Assembly (NCBI RefSeq): GCF_001431415.1
Contig: NZ_LDJI01000003.1
Coordinates: forward strand, 114,904-178,903
Origin: Stenotrophomonas humi
GTDB taxonomy: Bacteria > Pseudomonadota > Gammaproteobacteria > Xanthomonadales > Xanthomonadaceae
Reading direction: 5' to 3'
DNA length: 64,000 nt
Below the pieces are notes generated by a model that saw only the letters and a program-made list of their open reading frames with translations, was not told the origin of the DNA and did not search any database. Of the stretch, positions 56,010-64,000 are shown one piece after another. A program made the position numbers and the translations under genes. The stretch's first letter is position 1. Every line of letters begins with the position of its first letter.

Positions 56010-57716
56010 TCAGAATGTGGTGCTGATACGCGCCCAGAACTGGGTACGGCGTTGATCGTTGCCGGGCTGGCTGCCAGTGGGGCGGGCGGCGCTGGCCTCC
56101 AGCTGAAGCTCTGGTTTCCATGGCAGACGCAGGCCAAGCCCGATGCCGGCACCTTCCAGCGTGGTCGGTAGTACGCCCAAGCGGCGGTTGTCTGCCGCCG
56201 GTGAGGTGCGGCCCCAGTCGTAGAACAGGTTCACGTCCACCAGATCGCCCCAGCGGCGGCCGTTGAACGGCGAGGGAGTGTCGGCGAAGCCCGGTGCGCT
56301 GAGTTGGTACTCGAAGGTGGCCTGCACGCCACGGTCGCCCAGCGCCGTGGACAGCGGGTAAGCGCGCACACTGGTTGGGCCGCCCACGCTGAACTGCTCA
56401 AGCGGGGTGAGTGCGTCCTGGGTGAACTGAGCGCTGCCGCGCAGCCACAGACGCTGGTTGCCGGGTAGTGCCTGCAGGCGTGCAAGGTTCAGGCGGCCAA
56501 CCCAGAAGTACGGTTCGTGCGAGGTGTATAGCCAGTTCTGCGGAGAGGATTCGTCGTTGATGGATTTGCGCAGCGATACCTGCGCCAGATTCATGCCCCG
56601 CCAGCGTCGGTCGGTGTGGCGCAGGCTCAGGCCCGCATCGATCACGTCGAAGGTATGCCGGGAGAGCAGCATGCCCAGCCCGTCGAGCCTGGATTGCTCG
56701 TGGATCCAGCGTGCCGAGGCCTGCACCTGCAGGTCGGCGCGCTGGATGAATTTCCAGTCGCTGCCGGCATAGAACATCGTGGTGGGGCCATTGATTTCCA
56801 ACGCTGCCAATGGGCCGGTGTTCAACTCCATCTCGCTGCGGCTGACGCCGGCAATGGCACTGAGTCCCTGCACCTGTGCCGACGGCACACTGAGTGACAG
56901 TGCCGCCTGCCAGCTGTCGGCCGGGTCCAACCCGTAGCCGATGCTGGCGGCCAGCACATCGCCCGCGCCCAATGCGTTGAAGGCACTGATGCCCAGCTCG
57001 GCGCGGTATTTGCCGGTGCTGTCGGTGCCGTGATTGCTCAGGCCGGCGGTGATCTCGTACGGGCGCGCGTTGTCGGTGGCCACCAGCACGATGTCGGTTT
57101 CGCCGGGGTTCTGGCCTGCCTGCAGGACCGAGGTGACCGATACGCCGGGCAGGTCACGCGCGTAGAGCAGGGCGCGGTCGAGTTCGTTGCGGCGCAACGG
57201 ACGGCCGATCAGCCCAAGGCTGCTGGCGGTGAGCTGATCTTCACGGTAACGCTGGCTGCCCTGTACCAACACCCGGCCGACCCGGCCTTCCATCACTTTC
57301 AGCGTCAGCGTCTGGCTGTCGTTGACCTGCTGGGGCGGGATGTAGACCACCGACACCAGGAAACCGGCATCCCGGTAGGCTTGGGTGATGCGCGCGGTGA
57401 TCTGCTGGATCTGCTCGAAGTTCAACGCGGCCGGCAGAGTGGGGCTGATGTCGCGCAGGGTCTGGTTGGCGATTGCGTCTATCGCCGCCTGGCTGATGCC
57501 GCTGGCTGGATGTTCGCCGACGCCTTCGACGACGATGCGTGCGACCTGCAGGGTGGCCATTGCCGGCGCATCGGTTGGGCTGACGGTACTGGACTGCGCC
57601 CAGCTGGTCTGGCCCAGGGTCAGGGCGGCCAGCGACAGGCTCAACAGTGCTGCAGGGAGTGGGCGCGTGCGAGGGCGAAAGGCGAGGGGGCGTGCGTGAC
57701 GGTCGAGGCGATGCAT
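56010..57716 (-). CDS. TpsB outer-membrane transporter (ShlB/FhaC/HecB family)
   Basis: Two-partner secretion pore for the TpsA protein, 568 residues. Signal peptide to about residue 41, a POTRA pair (VARIVVEGVG to about residue 200, with RVLVQGSQRYREDQL in the second) and a 16-strand barrel. The loop L6 motif is present as VRAYPLSTALGDRG in place of the usual V-R-G-Y. The last residue is Phe (ISTTF), needed for Bam insertion. Only 11 bases separate its stop from the tpsA start; the transporter comes first, the usual order for this pair. ATG 57716 has AAGGA 10 bases upstream. Confidence 0.95.
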   Translation of the reverse strand: MHRLDRHARPLAFRPRTRPLPAALLSLSLAALTLGQTSWAQSSTVSPTDAPAMATLQVARIVVEGVGEHPASGISQAAIDAIANQTLRDISPTLPAALNFEQIQQITARITQAYRDAGFLVSVVYIPPQQVNDSQTLTLKVMEGRVGRVLVQGSQRYREDQLTASSLGLIGRPLRRNELDRALLYARDLPGVSVTSVLQAGQNPGETDIVLVATDNARPYEITAGLSNHGTDSTGKYRAELGISAFNALGAGDVLAASIGYGLDPADSWQAALSLSVPSAQVQGLSAIAGVSRSEMELNTGPLAALEINGPTTMFYAGSDWKFIQRADLQVQASARWIHEQSRLDGLGMLLSRHTFDVIDAGLSLRHTDRRWRGMNLAQVSLRKSINDESSPQNWLYTSHEPYFWVGRLNLARLQALPGNQRLWLRGSAQFTQDALTPLEQFSVGGPTSVRAYPLSTALGDRGVQATFEYQLSAPGFADTPSPFNGRRWGDLVDVNLFYDWGRTSPAADNRRLGVLPTTLEGAGIGLGLRLPWKPELQLEASAARPTGSQPGNDQRRTQFWARISTTF

Positions 57717-57815
57717 CAGAGCGTTGTTCCTTCAGATTCAGGCAGGCCGACGGGGTAAGAGGGGCCGGCGCCTACCTGTAATCCGTAAGAAGCGGTGCAG
57801 ACCGATCATCAAGTC

Positions 57816-57844
57816 TGGATGGAAATATGAATTGGTGACATCCA
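57816..57844. promoter_or_regulatory. inverted repeat in the tpsB-glyA divergent promoter region
   Basis: TGGATG (57816-57821) and CATCCA (57839-57844) around a 17-base AT-rich centre, about 100 bases before tpsB and 110 before glyA. Operator or chance; no known regulator fits. Confidence 0.25.
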
Positions 57845-57915
57845 TCACGCTTTGTTGACTGGCGGGGATTCGGTCGGATGCGGCCTCGAGCGGCAGCCTG
57901 GCGGCTGGAACGGGC

Positions 57916-57921
57916 TACAAT
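57916..57921 (+). promoter_or_regulatory. candidate -10 box for glyA
   Basis: TACAAT in GGGCTACAATCGG, 33 bases before the glyA start; no clear -35. Confidence 0.4.
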
Positions 57922-57953
57922 CGGCAGCTCCCTCGCCCGTACCAGGAGCTGTG

Positions 57954-59207
57954 ATGTTCTCGCGTGATGTCCGTATCGAGTCCTACGATCCCGAGTTGGC
58001 CAAGGCCATTGCCCAGGAATGCCAGCGCCAGGAAGACCATGTCGAGCTGATTGCCAGCGAGAACTACGCCAGCCCGATGGTGATGGAAGCCCAGGGCAGC
58101 CAGCTGACCAACAAGTACGCCGAAGGCTACCCGGGCAAGCGCTATTACGGCGGTTGTGAATATGTGGACGTGGCCGAAAAGCTGGCCATCGACCGTCTCA
58201 AGCAGTTGTTCGGTGCTGACTACGCGAACGTGCAGCCGCACAGCGGCTCGCAGGCCAACCAGGCCGTGTACTTCGCGCTGCTGCAGCCGGGCGACACCAT
58301 CCTGGGCATGAGCCTGGCCCATGGTGGTCACCTGACCCACGGTGCCAAGGTCAATGCCTCGGGCAAGATCTTCAACGCCGTCCAGTACGGTGTGAACGAG
58401 CAGGGCCTGATCGACTATGACGAAGTCGAGCGCCTGGCGCTGGAGCACAAGCCGAAGATGGTGGTCGCCGGTTTCTCGGCTTACTCGCAGGTCATCGATT
58501 GGGCGCGTTTCCGTGCCATCGCCGACAAGGTGGGTGCCTACCTGTTCGTGGACATGGCGCATGTCGCCGGCCTGATCGCCGCAGGCGTCTACCCGAACCC
58601 GATCGAGCACGCGCATGTGGTTACCTCGACCACCCACAAGACCCTGCGTGGTCCGCGTGGTGGCTTCATCATCGCCAAGGGCGCGGGTGAGGAAATCGAG
58701 AAGAAGCTGCAGTCGATCGTGTTCCCGGGTATCCAGGGCGGCCCGCTGATGCATGTCATCGCCGCCAAGGCCGTGGCCTTCAAGGAAGCACTGGAGCCGG
58801 AATTCAAGGCTTACCAGCAGCAGGTGGTGAAGAACGCGCAGGCCATGGCCAAGACGCTGATTTCGCGCGGCTACAAGATCGTCTCCGGCGGTACCGAGAA
58901 CCACCTGATGCTGGTGGACATGATCGGCAAGGACGTGTCCGGCAAGGATGCGGAAGCCGCGTTGGGCAAGGCCCACATCACCGTCAACAAGAACTCGGTG
59001 CCGAACGACCCGCGTTCGCCGTTCGTGACCTCGGGCCTGCGCCTGGGTACCCCGGCCATCACCACCCGCGGTTACAAGGAAGCCGACAGCGTCGCGTTGG
59101 CCAACTGGATCGCCGACGTGCTGGACAACCCGAGCGATGAGAACGTCATTGCCGGCGTGCGTGAGAACGTCACCCTGCAGTGCAAGCAGTTCCCGGTTTA
59201 CGGCTGA
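57954..59207 (+). CDS. glyA: serine hydroxymethyltransferase
   Basis: PLP enzyme converting serine and tetrahydrofolate to glycine and methylene-THF. 417 residues, the bacterial length. N-terminal [34 protein letters not shown], and the PLP lysine 229 in [17 protein letters not shown] 57954 has CAGGAG about 6 bases upstream. First gene of a glyA-nrdR-GNAT-ribD stretch on the plus strand, a common arrangement in proteobacteria. A hairpin 52-108 bases after its stop may limit read-through. Confidence 0.97.
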   Translation: MFSRDVRIESYDPELAKAIAQECQRQEDHVELIASENYASPMVMEAQGSQLTNKYAEGYPGKRYYGGCEYVDVAEKLAIDRLKQLFGADYANVQPHSGSQANQAVYFALLQPGDTILGMSLAHGGHLTHGAKVNASGKIFNAVQYGVNEQGLIDYDEVERLALEHKPKMVVAGFSAYSQVIDWARFRAIADKVGAYLFVDMAHVAGLIAAGVYPNPIEHAHVVTSTTHKTLRGPRGGFIIAKGAGEEIEKKLQSIVFPGIQGGPLMHVIAAKAVAFKEALEPEFKAYQQQVVKNAQAMAKTLISRGYKIVSGGTENHLMLVDMIGKDVSGKDAEAALGKAHITVNKNSVPNDPRSPFVTSGLRLGTPAITTRGYKEADSVALANWIADVLDNPSDENVIAGVRENVTLQCKQFPVYG

Positions 59208-59258
59208 CGGTTTTGCCGGTGCCAGCCTCGTGTTGGCATCGGCTCGTTGGCGGGACCG

Positions 59259-59315
59259 CCACCCTCAGGGTGGTCAAACCCCGGGCCGGGCAGCCTTGCT
59301 CCATCCCGGGGTTTG
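59259..59315 (+). terminator. two hairpins between glyA and nrdR
   Basis: CCACCC-tca-GGGTGG (59259-59273) followed by CAAACCCCGGG / CCCGGGGTTTG (59275-59285 and 59305-59315, 19-base loop). Strong stems but no U run; partial termination or processing is possible. Confidence 0.45.
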
Positions 59316-59379
59316 CTGTATCTGCGTTGTAGTGATTTCCGCGCCGTGTTGTCGGCGCCCGATGTTCAAGGCGAGATTG

Positions 59380-59901
59380 ATGCACTGCCCGTTCTGCCAA
59401 CACACCGATACCCGCGTCATCGACTCACGCGTTTCCGAAGACGGCGCCACCATTCGTCGTCGTCGTGGCTGCGAAGCCTGCGGTGAGCGTTTCAGTACGC
59501 TGGAAACCATCGAGCTCAAGCTGCCGGTCATCGTCAAGAGTGATGGCGGTCGCGAGGCATTCGATGCGCGCAAGCTGCGGGTGGGGTTTGACCGCGCGCT
59601 GCGCAAGCGGCCGGTTTCTGAAGAGCGCATTGAAGCGGCCGTGCGTGCGGTGGTGCACCAGCTGCGCATGTCCGGTGAGCGCGAAGTGCCGTCCATCCGA
59701 CTGGGGGAGTTCGTCATGGACGAGCTGCGCAAGCTCGACCATGTCGGCTACGTCCGCTTTGCCTCGGTGTACCGCAGTTTCGAGGACGTGGCCGACTTCC
59801 GCGATGAGATCGAGAAGCTCGAACGCGATCATCCTGCCGGTGACGACCAGTTGCCGTTGCTGGAAGGCGGCACGGCCCGCGCCAAGAAAGCCGCGCGCTG
59901 A
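59380..59901 (+). CDS. nrdR: transcriptional repressor NrdR
   Basis: Zinc- and nucleotide-binding repressor of ribonucleotide reductase genes. 173 residues: zinc ribbon with C3, C6, C31 and C34 (MHCPFCQ and GCEACGERF), then the ATP-cone domain ([25 protein letters not shown] and [14 protein letters not shown]). ATG 59380 is the family start. It is 173 bases after glyA and 5 bases before the GNAT gene. Its nrd targets are not in this window. Confidence 0.96.
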   Translation: MHCPFCQHTDTRVIDSRVSEDGATIRRRRGCEACGERFSTLETIELKLPVIVKSDGGREAFDARKLRVGFDRALRKRPVSEERIEAAVRAVVHQLRMSGEREVPSIRLGEFVMDELRKLDHVGYVRFASVYRSFEDVADFRDEIEKLERDHPAGDDQLPLLEGGTARAKKAAR

Positions 59902-59906
59902 AACCC

Positions 59907-60374
59907 ATGCACATCGTCAATCTGCATGACCGGCCAGCGCTGTTGCCTGCGCTGGCTGCCGCGCATGTCCAGGCATTCGGTGAGCTGTTGCCCGACTGGA
60001 CGCTGCCCCAGGCCGAACAGGAACTGCGCGCACAACAGCGCCACGCCATTCCGTGCACCTGGCTGGCCGAGGACGACGCCGGCTGGCTGGGTTCGGTCAG
60101 CCTGCTGCATGACGATCACGAACAAATCCGTGGCTGGTCGCCCTGGTTGGCCTCGCTGTATGTACAACCGCGCGGCCGCGGCAAGGGTGTCGGCGCGCAG
60201 TTGGTGCGGCACTGTGTCGCGCAGGCCGCCGCCCTCGGCGTGTCGATCCTGTATCTGTATTGCGAAGCGCCGATGGTGGACTGGTATCTGAACCTCGGAT
60301 GGCGCGTGCATACCCGGCTGCAGCTCGGCCCGTTGGCGATCACCGTGATGGCGATGGAGACGCGGCAGGGCTGA
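59907..60374 (+). CDS. GNAT family N-acetyltransferase
   Basis: A 155-residue acetyltransferase. Acetyl-CoA-binding motif SLYVQPRGRGKGVGAQLV in the middle (R-G-K-G-V/G pattern), followed by ILYLYCEAPMVDWYLNLGW, typical of GNAT motif B. It begins 5 bases after nrdR and likely shares its transcript. The acceptor is unknown. Confidence 0.85.
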   Translation: MHIVNLHDRPALLPALAAAHVQAFGELLPDWTLPQAEQELRAQQRHAIPCTWLAEDDAGWLGSVSLLHDDHEQIRGWSPWLASLYVQPRGRGKGVGAQLVRHCVAQAAALGVSILYLYCEAPMVDWYLNLGWRVHTRLQLGPLAITVMAMETRQG

Positions 60375-60464
60375 GCGGCTGCGTCACGTCGATGCGGGCA
60401 TGGCACCGCATACACTTGCCGCATTGCGTGATTCCTGGAAGCTCGGCCCTTTCACGAATCATCA

Positions 60465-60482
60465 TTCCCGCGCAGGCGGGAA
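60465..60482. repeat. small palindrome before ribD
   Basis: TTCCCGC-gcag-GCGGGAA, preceded by ATCA. This REP-like form (TCATTCCCGC...GCGGGAA) recurs between genes in xanthomonads. It sits 58 bases before ribD and could act as a hairpin after the GNAT gene. Confidence 0.55.
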
Positions 60483-60539
60483 GCGCCCGTCAAACAATCT
60501 GGCGTCGTCATTGCACGATGCGCCTTCCTGGAGACCTCC

Positions 60540-61628
60540 ATGCGCCCATTCAACGCCACCGATCATCTGCTGATGGCCCGCGCTTTGCGCCTGGCCGAAC
60601 GCGCGGCATGGACCACGCGGCCCAATCCGATGGTTGGCTGTGTCATCGCTCATGGCGACGAGGTGGTGGGCGAGGGCTGGCACCAACGTGCCGGTGGTCC
60701 GCATGCTGAAGTGTTCGCACTGCGTCAGGCCGGTGAACGCGCGCGCGGTGCCACCGCCTACGTCACCCTGGAACCCTGCGCGCACTACGGGCGCACGCCG
60801 CCGTGTGCGTTGGCCTTGATCGAGGCCGGCGTGACGCGCGTGGTCGCGGCCATGGGTGACCCGTTCCCGGATGTGGATGGCGGTGGGTTCGCGTTGCTGC
60901 GGCAGGCCGGCATCGAGGTGGCGGTGGGTTTGATGGGCGACAAGGCACGCGAACTCAATCGTGGCTTTCTGTCGCGGATCGAACGTGGCCGACCGTTCGT
61001 GCGCATCAAGCTGGCCGGCAGCCTGGATGGGCGCACCGCAATGGCCAATGGCCAATCCAAATGGATCACCGGGGAAGCGGCGCGTGCCGACGTGCAGCAA
61101 TGGCGCGCGCGTGCTGGTGCCATCCTGACCGGTGCGGCGACCGTGCTGGCGGATGATCCGCTGCTGACTGCGCGACCTGCATCTGGCGAATTCCTGCCAC
61201 CGCTGCGGGTGGTGCTGGATGCACAGCTGCGCACGTTGCAGTGTGCCCGCGTGCGCGAAGGTGGGGCCACAACGTTGTATCTGCACGATCCCGCTCTGAC
61301 CGCGCCCGTGCTGGAACGCGCAGAGTTCGCGGCGTCGCCGTTGCTGGCCGACGGCCGCTTCGATCTACAGGCCGTGATGGCCTTGCTGGGCGAGCGGGGC
61401 ATCAACGAAGTGCATGTCGAAGCCGGCCCAACGCTGTGCGGCGCCTTGCTCAAGGCAGGGCTGGCCGACGAGATGCTGCTGTATGTCGCGCCGCTGCTGA
61501 TGGGCGACAGCGCCAAACCGTTACTCGCTGGGTTGGGCATCGAGACGATGGCGCAGGCGGTTCGGCTGGAAGTGATCGATGCGCGGATGTTGGGCAAGGA
61601 TCTGCGGCTCCGGTTCAGGCCTGAGTGA
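60540..61628 (+). CDS. ribD: bifunctional riboflavin biosynthesis deaminase/reductase
   Basis: Deaminates and then reduces the pyrimidine intermediate of riboflavin synthesis. 362 residues. The N-terminal cytidine-deaminase-like zinc site is H55-A56-E57 with C80 and C89 (PCAHYGRTPPC). The C-terminal reductase domain (from about residue 150) starts PFVRIKLAGSLDGRTA and has the TGAATVLADDPLL and EAGPTLCGALLKAGLADEM segments. CTGGAGACC precedes the ATG. The FMN riboswitch lies after this gene, so ribD itself is outside its direct control. Confidence 0.96.
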   Translation: MRPFNATDHLLMARALRLAERAAWTTRPNPMVGCVIAHGDEVVGEGWHQRAGGPHAEVFALRQAGERARGATAYVTLEPCAHYGRTPPCALALIEAGVTRVVAAMGDPFPDVDGGGFALLRQAGIEVAVGLMGDKARELNRGFLSRIERGRPFVRIKLAGSLDGRTAMANGQSKWITGEAARADVQQWRARAGAILTGAATVLADDPLLTARPASGEFLPPLRVVLDAQLRTLQCARVREGGATTLYLHDPALTAPVLERAEFAASPLLADGRFDLQAVMALLGERGINEVHVEAGPTLCGALLKAGLADEMLLYVAPLLMGDSAKPLLAGLGIETMAQAVRLEVIDARMLGKDLRLRFRPE

Positions 61629-61666
61629 AAGCAGTGAGTGGAGCGAAAGGGAGGCGCGTGGAGGGG

Positions 61667-61771
61667 GCTCTTCTGCTCTGGCTCTGGCCTTGGCTTCGCC
61701 TTTTGCCGCTGCTCTTGCCCCTGTTCTTGGGCCACTTCTCTTCCCTTGTTCCTCTTTCTCCCGGCCCAGCC
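61667..61771 (+). repeat. low-complexity pyrimidine-rich tract
   Basis: About 100 bases of CT-rich hexamer-like units (CTCTGG, CCTTGG, CTTGCC and similar). On the opposite strand this is a GCSAAGGC-type run that would encode Lys/Ala/Glu repeats, but no gene is supported. Confidence 0.6.
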
Positions 61772-61834
61772 TGAACAAATCGCCGCTGAAACACTGCGTC
61801 CAGCTGTCTGGACACTGGCTGAGAACCGGGCTGG

Positions 61835-61840
61835 TACAAT
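61835..61840 (+). promoter_or_regulatory. candidate -10 box of the riboflavin leader
   Basis: TACAAT about 30 bases before the riboswitch; a start at about 61847 would give a leader that contains the whole aptamer. Confidence 0.4.
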
Positions 61841-61869
61841 GCCCCGGCCGGTTCGCTGGCAACTTACAA

Positions 61870-62030
61870 ACGTCTTCAGGGCGGGGTGCAACTCCCCACC
61901 GGCGGTAGGTAAGGAATCCCCGGCGGGGACCCTCACGAGCCCGCGAGCGCTTTGCTTGGCCCTGCCAATCAAAGGTCAGCAGATCCGGTCAGATGCCGGA
62001 GCCGACGGTCATAGTCCGGATGAAAGAAGA
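61870..62030 (+). promoter_or_regulatory. FMN riboswitch (RFN element)
   Basis: Matches the conserved RFN element throughout: CTTCAGGGCGGGGTGCAA, CCCCACCGGCGGT, AGCCCGCGAGCG, GGTCAGCAGATCCGGT, GATGCCGGAGCCGACGG and a final TAGTCCGGATGAAAGAAGA. It lies in the untranslated leader of ribE, 80 bases before its GTG. Bound FMN should reduce ribE and ribBA expression. No convincing terminator stem follows, so translational control of the GTG is more likely than attenuation, although a CGCC/GGCG stem before TTTTT near 62063-62086 exists. Confidence 0.95.
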
Positions 62031-62110
62031 CGGTGTTTCGGGCCCTTTGCGGGGTTCGTGCGCCTGTTTGCCTTGCGGCGTTTTTCGCTCACTTTTCGCG
62101 GAGAACGTTA

Positions 62111-62713
62111 GTGTTTACTGGAATCATCGAAGGCGTCGGCCGTCTGGCCGCACGCGAACCCATCGGAGGCGATGTCCGCTTCACCTTCAATGTCGGCAAC
62201 CTGCCGTTTGATCAGGTGCAGATGGGCGAAAGCATCGCCATCAACGGCGTCTGCCTGACCGTCATCGCATTCGACGGCAGCAGCTTCAAGGCCGATGCCT
62301 CAACTGAAACCCTGGCCTTGACCACGCTCGGTGCACTGACCGAAGGCGCGGTGATCAATCTTGAGCGCGCCATGCGCCCGACCGACCGCCTCGGCGGCCA
62401 TCTGGTCAGCGGCCACGTCGATGGCCTGGGCAAGGTGCTGTCCATCCATGAGGATGCGCGCGCGCTGCGTTGGCGCTTCGCCGCGCCCAAGCCGCTGCTC
62501 AAGTACATCGCCAAGAAGGGCTCGATCTGCGTGGATGGCGTCAGCCTCACCGTCAACGAAGCCGATGACGAAGGCTTCGAGGTGGCGCTGATTCCGCACA
62601 CCGTCGCCAACACCGCCTTTTCCGCCACTGCCGTGGGCAGTGCGGTGAACCTGGAAATCGATCTGGTCGCCCGCTACGTCGAGCGTCTGCTGGGCCAAGG
62701 AGCCACCCCATGA
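62111..62713 (+). CDS. ribE: riboflavin synthase, alpha subunit
   Basis: Converts two 6,7-dimethyl-8-ribityllumazine molecules to riboflavin. 200 residues, two homologous lumazine-binding halves: MFTGIIEGVGRL with GESIAINGVCLTV, and the second beginning LVSGHVDGLGKV with GVSLTVNEAD. The start is the GTG at 62111 preceded by GGAGAA; it places the conserved FTGIIEG at the N-terminus. Stop overlaps the following ATG (ATGA). Called ribE or ribC depending on the organism. Confidence 0.95.
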   Translation: MFTGIIEGVGRLAAREPIGGDVRFTFNVGNLPFDQVQMGESIAINGVCLTVIAFDGSSFKADASTETLALTTLGALTEGAVINLERAMRPTDRLGGHLVSGHVDGLGKVLSIHEDARALRWRFAAPKPLLKYIAKKGSICVDGVSLTVNEADDEGFEVALIPHTVANTAFSATAVGSAVNLEIDLVARYVERLLGQGATP

Positions 62714-63810
62714 ATTTCGCCCCCGTTCCGGAACTGCTGGAAGAAATCCGCGCCGGCCGCATGGTCGTCATCGTCGATGACGAGGACCGCGAGAACGAAG
62801 GTGACCTGATCATGGCTGCCGAGCTGGTCAAGCCGTCGGACATCAATTTCATGGTCACCCATGGCCGTGGCCTGGTGTGCCTGCCGTTGACCCGCACCCG
62901 CGCGGCCGACCTGGGCCTGGCGCCGATGGTGCAGGCCAATACCGCGCAGTTCCAGACCAATTTCACGGTCAGCATCGAGGCTGCCGAAGGTGTGACCACC
63001 GGCATCTCCGCGCATGACCGTGCCCACACCATCCGCACCGCGGTGAAGCCCAACGCCAAGCCGTCGGACCTGCACCAGCCGGGCCACATCTTCCCGCTGA
63101 TCGCCCAGCCGGGCGGCGTGCTGACCCGCGCCGGCCATACCGAGGCAGGCGTGGACCTGGCGATGCTGGCCGGTCTGGAGCCGGCCGGCGTGCTGGTGGA
63201 GATCCTCAACCCCGACGGCAGCATGGCGCGCCGCCCGGAGCTGGAAGTGTTCGCCCGCGAGCACGGCCTGAAGATGGGCTCCATCGCCGATCTGATCGCC
63301 TACCGGCTGGCCACCGAGCACACCGTCGAGCGTGTGGACGAGCGCGAGATCGACACCGAATTCGGTCCGTTCAACCTTGTCACCTACCGCGACCGCATCG
63401 CCAACGACCTGCATTTCGCGCTGGTCCGTGGCACACCGGACAAGGAAACGCCGACGCTCGTACGCGTGCAGGTGGAGAACCCGCTGGCGGACCTGCTGCA
63501 TTGGCGCCGTGAGGATTTCGGCGTGGCCAACACCGACGCACTGCGTGCCATCGACGCAGCCGGTGCCGGCGTGATGGTGGTGTTGTCGGCACCGCGCGAC
63601 ACCAACGCGCTGTTGGCACGCCTGCGCCAGCAGCCTGCGCCGGTCACTCCGGGCAAGGACAAGGATGTGGGCCAATGGCGCCGCAACGGTGCCGGCGCGC
63701 AGATCCTGGCCGATCTGGGCCTGGGCAAGCTGCGTGTGCTCGGCACCCCGCGTCGGCAGATCGGCCTGGCCGGTTATGGGCTGGAGATCGTCGAGACCGT
63801 TCAGGCCTGA
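62710..63810 (+). CDS. ribB: 3,4-dihydroxy-2-butanone-4-phosphate synthase with degenerate GTP-cyclohydrolase-II-like domain
   Basis: 366 residues. The N-terminal DHBP synthase is complete: DDEDRENEGDLIMAAE near residue 25, HGRGLVCLPLT, AHDRAHTIR and HTEAGVDLAMLAGL. The C-terminal half (from about residue 205) aligns with GTP cyclohydrolase II but contains no cysteine, so the zinc site (C...C-x-C) and the R-x-H-S-E-C motif are missing; VRVQVENPLAD stands where that motif would be. It therefore resembles the RibBX type rather than a working RibBA. A separate ribA must exist elsewhere. Start ATG overlaps the ribE stop; ribH would be expected downstream. Confidence 0.93.
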   Translation: MNFAPVPELLEEIRAGRMVVIVDDEDRENEGDLIMAAELVKPSDINFMVTHGRGLVCLPLTRTRAADLGLAPMVQANTAQFQTNFTVSIEAAEGVTTGISAHDRAHTIRTAVKPNAKPSDLHQPGHIFPLIAQPGGVLTRAGHTEAGVDLAMLAGLEPAGVLVEILNPDGSMARRPELEVFAREHGLKMGSIADLIAYRLATEHTVERVDEREIDTEFGPFNLVTYRDRIANDLHFALVRGTPDKETPTLVRVQVENPLADLLHWRREDFGVANTDALRAIDAAGAGVMVVLSAPRDTNALLARLRQQPAPVTPGKDKDVGQWRRNGAGAQILADLGLGKLRVLGTPRRQIGLAGYGLEIVETVQA

Positions 63811-63831
63811 AGCTGGACTGGGTGAGGGAGC

Positions 63832-63882
63832 TGCTCAGAGCATCCCTCACCAGCTCCCCTACGTCTTCGGCGCAAAGGGGAG
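63832..63882. repeat. palindromic repeat after ribB
   Basis: GTGAGGGA...TCCCTCAC (63832-63839 and 63843-63850) and CTCCCCT...AGGGGAG (63854-63860 and 63876-63882), related in sequence to the 48.2-48.35 kb repeats. The rest to 64000 shows no gene. Confidence 0.6.
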
Positions 63883-64000
63883 GCGGTTCATGCGAGCTGT
63901 CACACTGCGGCAATGCGTTCCTTGCGCGCGGCGGAGGGAAGGCTGGGGCGGGGGCTTTCCGGGTTCTCCCGCCGCCCGCCAAGTCCCAAGCCCGCACCCC

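Noticed and set aside
62063..62086. Intrinsic attenuator following the FMN riboswitch
   Set aside because: Only a 4-bp CGCC/GGCG stem with a 12-base loop before TTTTT; too weak to call.

Overview
The window looks like chromosomal DNA of a gamma-proteobacterium of the Xanthomonadaceae, most like Stenotrophomonas, Xanthomonas or Pseudoxanthomonas. The grounds are high GC, GTG/TTG starts, the Xps-type type II secretion cluster in the order E-F-G-H-I-J-K-L-M-N-D with a lipoprotein secretin, and the neighbourhoods lptFG/pepA-holC-valS and xerD-dsbC. The genus is an inference. I saw no tRNA, rRNA, CRISPR array, transposase or phage gene.

Layout. 1-16.9 kb is housekeeping: a ThrE-like exporter, an H-NS-type nucleoid protein, proS, pssA followed by a holD-like gene and rimI, a DMT permease, the pepA-holC-pmp3-valS operon on the minus strand, divergent lptF-lptG, an RDD protein, xerD and a dsbC-like lipoprotein gene. 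17.5-21.4 kb is purL. 22.2-29.8 kb is one giant YadA-type trimeric autotransporter made of long, nearly identical head-neck modules. 30.0-31.8 kb is an exported subtilisin-like protease. 32.2-42.6 kb is the complete Xps type II secretion operon, followed by two glycosyltransferase-like genes. 44.6-50.8 kb holds pncB, a DUF3667 membrane protein, an NCS2 purine permease, ettA and an RcnB-like small exported protein. 50.9-57.7 kb is a two-partner secretion pair on the minus strand (TpsB transporter and a 1705-residue TpsA exoprotein with tandem MBG repeats). 57.9-63.8 kb is glyA-nrdR-GNAT-ribD, an FMN riboswitch, ribE and a ribB/ribA-like fusion; ribH would be expected just beyond the window.

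How the genes work together. The central 35 kb combines three protein export routes to the cell surface or medium (type Vc, type II, type Vb) and a plausible type II cargo (the S8 protease). Both large adhesins begin with an extended signal peptide (ESPR). Both carry long near-identical DNA repeats that should recombine, and the TpsA protein ends with a cysteine pair like that used to tether Haemophilus HMW1. In the housekeeping part, two clamp-loader accessory subunits (chi and a divergent psi) occur in one window. The riboflavin operon is riboswitch-controlled from ribE onward, and its RibA-like half has lost the zinc cysteines. A displaced degenerate copy of the purL 3' end lies 318 bp downstream of the real one, just before the giant adhesin, and may be the scar of an old insertion.
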